Shown: in pieces, positions 6,094 through 10,587 of the stretch
How the letters are laid out: the number at the start of each line of letters is the position of its first letter
Numbering within the stretch: the stretch's first letter is position 1
Source of the DNA: an uncultured Porphyromonadaceae bacterium
Lineage (GTDB): Bacteria; Bacteroidota; Bacteroidia; Bacteroidales; Muribaculaceae
Length of the DNA stretch: 10,587 nucleotides
Direction: 5' to 3'
Assembly: GCA_947175225.1 (NCBI GenBank)
Contig: CAMWLX010000084.1
Location: 1 to 10,587, forward strand
Program-made: the position numbers and the translations under genes
The notes under the pieces: generated by a model
What the model saw: only the letters and a program-made list of their open reading frames with translations
Databases searched by the model: none
Told to the model about the DNA's origin: nothing

Positions 6094-7926
6094 TTATTTA
6101 TAGTGCTTATCGATCTTCGGAGATGCCGACTGGAAAGTTGGCATCACTTGGCCGATTCCACTTCCTATATAGGTCGGGTCAGAACTATAATATTTAATTC
6201 CTTCGTTGTCATAATAGCACCCGTTTATATCCGCTTTCGCGGCTATAGTGACGCTCTCATGTCCCGGATATTGTATGAGCTGGCAGGGGAGTCCAAGTGC
6301 ATTCCAGACGATATAGGAGAAGAATATCGCCCTGTCTTCACAGTCATTGTAGTCATAAAGGAAATTCTCCTCAAAGAAATATGGCTTCTCAAAACCGTGA
6401 TAATCCTGGTCGGTTGCGTAGTTGAATCCATAATGGCAAAGCGACATAAGGGTGTTTATTGCCTGCTTTTCCGACATATCTTGCACTTGAGCTTTCACTT
6501 GGTCTACTATCTCTTCTCTCAGACTTTGATCAATCCATGATGAAGCAAAGTCTCCGGCAGACATTTGAGGATACTTATGAAGAAGTTGCTTGAGATTCTC
6601 ATTCACCACTCCTTTTATTGAAATTCCATTACGTGAAATTTCAAATTCTTTAGGTTTGAATGGTATGCTGAGTCCGGTAAGTCGGAGATCTGACGACTTA
6701 CCAAGTGCATCATTGGGCAATTGGCAGGTAGAAAAAGTTCCAGCTTTGGGTAATTTCGTCTTGTCGATTCCTTCAGGATACATCATGTAGTATTTTCTTC
6801 CATCTATTGTGTGTGGGAAGAGACCATAGACCACCTTCTGGTCGAATGGGAGCAGGACAGAGAAAATGTCGCCAAATTTTGTCAATCTTACGTCATATCC
6901 CATATTTGACATCAGAAAGTGTACGGCAGCCATTCGGGATTTGTCGTTGCTGTCTTTAAACTTCTGATTGACGTAAGATTCAGTCAATCTGAAAGTCAAG
7001 TAGCCATTTAGTCCAAGTTGCTGTGCAAGTCCGAAGAGCTGACGTGCTGTCTCGACTCCACCCTCTTGCTCTGCCATTTTTTTCCAATTGGCTCCGGTTT
7101 CATTCGTCGATGTGATGGTTTCTGCTATATGGAAGTCTATCTGAGGAAGGAATGCTTCCATTCCATAGAAATCAAACTTAAACTTGTCGTTGCCCTGTGG
7201 ATTGGAGAATGTAGCAGCAGAAGCATATCCGCTTCCTGTCACAGCCCTGTTAAGTTCCTCCTTTGTCATATTCTTATTGGCATCGCCTGAGTTGGTGATT
7301 CCTGATTCCCCTGGGCTCGGAGCTTTAATCTGACCGGGAAATGAACCGAAAGCAAAATTCGGATCCGGTATGCGCATCACTGAGAGCTCATAGTTGGTCT
7401 TTCCGTCTGACTCAGATGCTGTAAACAACATTTTCCCAAGCCCCGACACTTGCGTTTTGGGGGCTTTTGAAGGACCGAAATTTCCCGGTATGTCAATCTT
7501 CATCGGCTCATAATCGGTATCCATGTCGAGTCCAAGTGAGAGATTGCGGCCTGGAATCGCCGACAAAACTCCATTCAGAGCATTGGCATTGACTGTGGCA
7601 TCCGGGAGCCGTGTCATGATCATATTGGTGACGAGTGTATCCATCACTTCCTCACAGACCGGAGGTACAGATGGTTTTGGCTGGGTATATGGACTCTCAT
7701 CTTCCATGATTGACTCAAACTCATTCCATTTTCCATCAAGAAACTCATCATAATGGTCAAGGATGCGAGATTTGAAATTCTGGAATTCAGTCTTGATACT
7801 GTCTCGGAAGTGCTTGAAGCCGGCGGGAGGGTTCTTCCCATTATGTTGGGGAAGGCGAGACTGTGAGAATCCCATAGCCCCGCCTATCGATAGAAGTATT
7901 GTGAGTAGTGTTACGCTTTTGCGCAT
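6094..7926 (-). CDS. Exported transglutaminase-like cysteine hydrolase, paralogue A
   Basis: This 610-residue paralogue of the next gene in the operon has the same layout. A signal peptide (about 1-21, ending near GAMGFSQS) is followed by the conserved leader motif (FKSRILDHY, EFLDGKW, ESPYTQPKP; about 51-86). A linker of very different sequence comes next (about 87-120, acidic and Thr/Met-rich rather than proline-rich). The central shared region includes FGSFPGQ, FDFYGMEAF and EGGVETARQLFGLAQQLG, and the transglutaminase-like domain is at the C-terminus. The triad is Cys529 (NDCEDRA), His556 (YPGHES) and Asp583 (SSDPTYIG); codon 529 reads TGT at 6342-6340. Both paralogues therefore look catalytically competent. 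The ATG lies 6 bases after the stop of the 208-residue gene, so translation is probably coupled to it. The signal peptide implies periplasmic or surface location; no lipoprotein box or C-terminal secretion domain is evident. The substrate is unknown. Confidence 0.88.
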   Translation of the reverse strand: MRKSVTLLTILLSIGGAMGFSQSRLPQHNGKNPPAGFKHFRDSIKTEFQNFKSRILDHYDEFLDGKWNEFESIMEDESPYTQPKPSVPPVCEEVMDTLVTNMIMTRLPDATVNANALNGVLSAIPGRNLSLGLDMDTDYEPMKIDIPGNFGPSKAPKTQVSGLGKMLFTASESDGKTNYELSVMRIPDPNFAFGSFPGQIKAPSPGESGITNSGDANKNMTKEELNRAVTGSGYASAATFSNPQGNDKFKFDFYGMEAFLPQIDFHIAETITSTNETGANWKKMAEQEGGVETARQLFGLAQQLGLNGYLTFRLTESYVNQKFKDSNDKSRMAAVHFLMSNMGYDVRLTKFGDIFSVLLPFDQKVVYGLFPHTIDGRKYYMMYPEGIDKTKLPKAGTFSTCQLPNDALGKSSDLRLTGLSIPFKPKEFEISRNGISIKGVVNENLKQLLHKYPQMSAGDFASSWIDQSLREEIVDQVKAQVQDMSEKQAINTLMSLCHYGFNYATDQDYHGFEKPYFFEENFLYDYNDCEDRAIFFSYIVWNALGLPCQLIQYPGHESVTIAAKADINGCYYDNEGIKYYSSDPTYIGSGIGQVMPTFQSASPKIDKHYK

Positions 7927-7932
7927 ATGTTA

Positions 7933-8559
7933 TCATTTAATTGGTTCGTTGACGTATTCAGATACTTGTTTTGAATAGATCTGAGCTAAATTTGTCTCCT
8001 CTGCGGCTGCCTGCAAAGCTTTCTGGCGGCGAGCTCTTGCCTTGTCTTCGTCTACAAGGAAATACATGCGGAAGTCAGAAGATCCATCGGGATTCTTTTT
8101 CACAATAGTGAAAGATTCCTGAAGTTCACCTTTGATTTCTTTCTGGGTCAGACGTTCGTATGCAGCATAGAAGCGGGCGAATTCCGGATCGTTCTCTGTG
8201 TCGATTTCATTGCCGTAGGCATCAGTGACTGTGCGTCCCTTAATTTGAGAAGAAGCCTTGGATGCATATTCCGACATAGCATATGTAAGACACATTTGGC
8301 GTCCATTGTTCATTGATTTGGAGTGTCCGGTGCCTATTTGCTCTGTAGCTCCAAGTTCCATCTTAGCGTAGTGTTTGTAGAGAGCGTCCTTAAGTGGTAG
8401 GCTGCCCATCATTTCATAGCCATCCTTCTTGAACTGTTTTTCACGGTCTTTTGCATTCTTGTTGCAATTCTTTTCCTGCTTAGGAGTGAGTGCTTGCTGT
8501 GCGATAGCAGCCGGGGCGATGAGGCATAGCGCCATCAGAATCATGATGATTTTTTTCAT
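7933..8559 (-). CDS. Exported 208-residue protein of unknown function in caspase/transglutaminase operon
   Basis: The product has a clear signal peptide: basic MKK, a hydrophobic core and an AIA|QQ cleavage site at residues 20/21, leaving an N-terminal glutamine as is common in Bacteroidota. The mature part is mostly charged and probably helical. It includes a Lys-rich start with KKDGYEMMGSLPLKDALYK (about 44-62), a segment SKSMNNGRQMCLTYAMSEYA (80-99), and a later part with SFTIVKKNPDGSS and FRMYFLVDE (about 149-171). From memory, the GYEMMGSLPLKDAL region resembles a Bacteroidota family of small exported proteins that sit near caspase-family genes and may be distantly LPP20-like; that is an inference, and I cannot name a domain. 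It follows the 309-residue gene by 95 bases and is 6 bases upstream of paralogue A, so it belongs to the same operon. Its leader is A-rich (AACCAAAAAGC before ATG) with no Shine-Dalgarno. A structural or chaperone-like partner role is possible but unproven. Confidence 0.82.
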   Translation of the reverse strand: MKKIIMILMALCLIAPAAIAQQALTPKQEKNCNKNAKDREKQFKKDGYEMMGSLPLKDALYKHYAKMELGATEQIGTGHSKSMNNGRQMCLTYAMSEYASKASSQIKGRTVTDAYGNEIDTENDPEFARFYAAYERLTQKEIKGELQESFTIVKKNPDGSSDFRMYFLVDEDKARARRQKALQAAAEETNLAQIYSKQVSEYVNEPIK

Positions 8560-8654
8560 TGCTTTTTGGTTTAAGGGTTATTGATTGTTGTTTGTTTCTT
8601 TACATATTTCTTGAAGGTCTTCTGAATGCTTAGACTATTGATGTGTAAAAAGGT
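8560..8654 (-). other. 95-base leader inside the operon
   Basis: This is the widest gap in the - strand gene group. It is AT-rich and, read on the - strand, A/C-rich just before the 208-residue gene. I find no TAnnTTTG-type promoter box on the - strand, no stable hairpin with a T-run and no recognisable riboswitch. It may simply be a long 5' region between co-transcribed genes, or it may hide a weak internal promoter or processing site. Confidence 0.4.
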
Positions 8655-9584
8655 TTATTCATACTCAAAATTCTTATCACCATCCGGTCTTACACTTAGA
8701 TTTATGACTTTCATTCCCATCTCTTCATCAGCTCGGCGAAGATCAATCATGAGCTTATTGAAGTCTTTTGTGGTCATAGTTTCAAGCCCTGCCTCCTCAA
8801 GATATTTCCATCCTCCTTTCCTGAAATAATTGGGGGAGTAGATCACGTAGAGACGGTTGAGGGCAAGCTTATCAGTGGTGATGTAAAGCCCATCACCCGG
8901 CATTTCTCCTAATCCTCCGCTGGGTCGGTCTTTATCAAAAAGTATATAGTCATATCCTTTCTTCAGAGTAGCCTGTGCTGGAGTCGATTCAAAAGGAAAC
9001 ATTTTGAAGACTGTCCCATCCTCATCTTCCAAGCATATCATCGCAAACACATCGCTTTCCGGACTTTTTATATATACATATATATCCTGCGTATCCTTGA
9101 ATTCTGAGCAAACAGATCTTTTGTCGGGAGCTGAGAGCGCATTGGCTAAAATCTCAGGTGCTTTATTGGAAAGCTTTCTGCCCCGGCCTGACACCTTGCA
9201 AGTGACCACGGGAACTCCGTCTTCAAAGCGTTCTTCATATTGAGGGGTTCCTGTAGTGGCGATCCATTCTCCTCTCACTGTGCTCTGTGTGCTGGAGAGA
9301 AATGCCATTTTTTCCTGATCGTTGATGATTTCATTGGTTTGCATTATATCTTGGCTTACCAGTGTGCCAAACTCTGACCTCAGAGCTTCATTTTGGGCTC
9401 CTTCAAGAGCTTTCTCTTTTGCTTCAATCATTGACATGCCGGGGTGTCCATAGTAGGTATATGTTCCTGAGACAGCCTTGTCGTCGGCAGCATAGATTGT
9501 CACAGCTTTGGCTGCCGTCATTATAATGGCAGCCAATAGCATGAGTATTCTTTTGTTTATGGTCTTAGTTTCTTTGATTGCCAT
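8655..9584 (-). CDS. Exported protein with LPP20/FlgT-like N-terminal half and DUF4384-like C-terminal half
   Basis: The 309-residue product is probably exported. Residues 10-33 (basic NKR, hydrophobic LMLLAAIIMTAA, cleavage near IYA|ADD) form a signal peptide behind a rather long N-region. Residues about 38-140 contain SGTYTYYG, then an Ala/Glu-rich helix AKEKALEGAQNEAL and FGTLVS, then VRGEWIA and VVTCKVSGRG. This is the layout of LPP20/FlgT N-terminal-type domains. Residues about 166-255 (DIYVYIKSPESDVFAMICLE, MFPFES, KKGYDYILF, RLYVIYSP) resemble DUF4384, a domain known to accompany caspase-family proteins in bacteria. Both domain calls rest on pattern memory and are inference. The ATG at 9584 overlaps the end of the caspase gene by 28 bases, implying translational coupling. 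A later start at Met15 would still give a signal peptide and would nearly remove the overlap. It is most likely an envelope partner of the caspase protein; the ligand is unknown. Confidence 0.83.
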   Translation of the reverse strand: MAIKETKTINKRILMLLAAIIMTAAKAVTIYAADDKAVSGTYTYYGHPGMSMIEAKEKALEGAQNEALRSEFGTLVSQDIMQTNEIINDQEKMAFLSSTQSTVRGEWIATTGTPQYEERFEDGVPVVTCKVSGRGRKLSNKAPEILANALSAPDKRSVCSEFKDTQDIYVYIKSPESDVFAMICLEDEDGTVFKMFPFESTPAQATLKKGYDYILFDKDRPSGGLGEMPGDGLYITTDKLALNRLYVIYSPNYFRKGGWKYLEEAGLETMTTKDFNKLMIDLRRADEEMGMKVINLSVRPDGDKNFEYE

Positions 9585-10587
9585 GTTCCGGATAGTTTTC
9601 CTGTAGCTTTATGTGTCGGGGTCTGCTCCCTGTGATTGATTTCCAAGGAAGTCCCGGCTACTTTGTTAGTGACGTATGATGCAATGTCTTCCAAAGTGGC
9701 GTTGCCTTTTGATTCCTGCAGTTTCTTTAGCAGCCAGTAGGTGAACATACCATGGTCTTTCTCTTCGTAAGGGAAAGCAGTCTGCTGCGCTGAGGCTGCT
9801 GAGAGTACAAACACGTTGCCGGCAGGCTCCACATCTTTGTGCCTTAATGCTACGCCCTTGGCTGCCACGATTGGAGTGTCTTTCTGTCCCGATTCTCTCG
9901 CTGAGCCGGAGAAGCAGGCATCCATAAAGGCATAGACTGATGCATTTGGAAGTTTGCCAAGACCATCATACACCTCCTGAAGCTTGATCATGGTGCGGCT
10001 ATGTTGGGGTTGCGCATCTACCGGCATAAGGTAAGCCTCTTTTGTGTCATTGTCAGGAAGTCCATGTCCTGAATAGAAGAGAATTACGTCTACGTCTTCA
10101 GGGCGGTTGGCGATACGTCCTTTCAGATTCTCGAACTCACTCCAGAAGTCGCCCGATGTCGCATCGGTAAGGAAGACGATCTGCGATTTTGGAATGCCGA
10201 GGGTCTTTTCGCAATATTCGCTGAATGTCTGCCCGTCGTGGAGAGCTGAAGCTACATTCGCCACATTCTTATAGTTCTCGTTTGCGACAATGAAAGCAAA
10301 TGTGTTGTTGTTCTTTTTTCCAGTCTCAGGAATGTCTTTGTCTACGTCAGAAGTCTTGGCAAGGATTGTAACATTGCCGGAAGTTGAAGTTGGATTTGAT
10401 TTTGTATCAGTATCCTTAATATATGCATCGAGGTTGACCTTTACAATTGGCACTCGGTAAGACAACGCTTTGTTGGAGTCATAGGAGTAGCTTTTTCCGC
10501 TGGCAGTCTTGAATGTTATTGAGGCAAGCGCAACTTTATCGTTGTCGATCATATAGCGTGGAGCGCGGATTTCAACGTTGTTGTTGG
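9557..10587 (-). CDS. Caspase-family (peptidase C14) protein, N-terminal part outside window
   Basis: This is a cysteine peptidase of the caspase/metacaspase fold (clan CD). The frame is open to the window edge, with 342 residues visible; the ATG at 10552 is internal, since the preceding codons (NNNVEIRAPRY) continue the reading frame. Numbered from Met at 10552, the caspase domain starts near residue 88 (NTFAFIVANENY). It has the catalytic His163 in LFYSGHG (codon at 10066-10064) and Cys213 in MDACFSG (codon at 9916-9914). These are the canonical dyad about 50 residues apart. The segment HGMFTYWLLKKLQESKG and a C-terminal part with EQTPTHKATGKLSG match the Bacteroidota subfamily I know. The aspartate two residues before the catalytic Cys is typical of metacaspase-like enzymes that cleave after Arg or Lys; that specificity is family inference. 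The visible first part is beta-rich and Ser/Thr-rich, perhaps an Ig-like or propeptide region. Export is likely given its exported neighbours, but the signal region is not visible. It is the first gene of the operon seen here. Confidence 0.93.
   Translation of the reverse strand, partial: NNNVEIRAPRYMIDNDKVALASITFKTASGKSYSYDSNKALSYRVPIVKVNLDAYIKDTDTKSNPTSTSGNVTILAKTSDVDKDIPETGKKNNNTFAFIVANENYKNVANVASALHDGQTFSEYCEKTLGIPKSQIVFLTDATSGDFWSEFENLKGRIANRPEDVDVILFYSGHGLPDNDTKEAYLMPVDAQPQHSRTMIKLQEVYDGLGKLPNASVYAFMDACFSGSARESGQKDTPIVAAKGVALRHKDVEPAGNVFVLSAASAQQTAFPYEEKDHGMFTYWLLKKLQESKGNATLEDIASYVTNKVAGTSLEINHREQTPTHKATGKLSGTWQSKKLRP

Noticed and set aside
4245..7926. Tandem duplication as a recent repeat or mobile element
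   Set aside because: The two copies share protein similarity but have diverged at DNA level, and I see no flanking repeats, transposase or target duplications.
9069..9085. Alternating TA-rich tract
   Set aside because: It is explained by the codons for the DIYVYI strand in the DUF4384-like half; there is no sign of a separate regulatory role.

Overview
The window looks like ordinary chromosome from a member of the Bacteroidales (Bacteroidota). Three things point there. A good Bacteroides-type promoter (TTTG, 20 bases, TAnnTTTG) precedes typA. No clear Shine-Dalgarno sequences precede the starts, which instead tend to have A/T-rich leaders. The secreted caspase-family protein and its partners have a sequence style I know from that phylum. 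I cannot fix the family; a gut genus such as those in Muribaculaceae is only a guess. I see no tRNA, rRNA, insertion sequence, phage gene or CRISPR array.

Left third, + strand. The window opens inside a gene for a superfamily 1 (Upf1/IGHMBP2-like) helicase, which ends at 1929. A 128-base gap holds the typA promoter. Next comes typA (2058-3863), a complete ribosome-associated GTPase. After a 36-base gap containing a 9-bp hairpin lies a small, very basic, single-membrane-span protein (3900-4220). These look like housekeeping or conserved hypothetical genes.

Right two thirds, - strand. Five genes run leftward as a probable operon that begins beyond the right edge: (1) a caspase-family (peptidase C14) protein, cut by the window edge; (2) a 309-residue exported protein with an LPP20/FlgT-like N-terminal half and a DUF4384-like C-terminal half, overlapping gene 1 by 28 bases; (3) a 208-residue exported protein of unknown function; (4) and (5) two tandem paralogous exported proteins of 610 and 606 residues with C-terminal transglutaminase-like (papain-like) domains and intact Cys-His-Asp triads. 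Spacings are -28, 95, 6 and 28 bases, and I see no promoter or terminator between the genes.

Taken together, the - strand genes look like an envelope-located proteolytic module. It combines two unrelated classes of cysteine hydrolase (a caspase-like clan CD fold and a transglutaminase-like fold) with two exported accessory proteins. All four complete proteins have signal peptides; the N-terminus of the caspase protein is outside the window. The module's job is not known to me. Processing of the transglutaminase-like proteins by the caspase, or joint action on a surface substrate, is inference only. The two gene blocks converge at 4220/4245 with only 24 bases between them.
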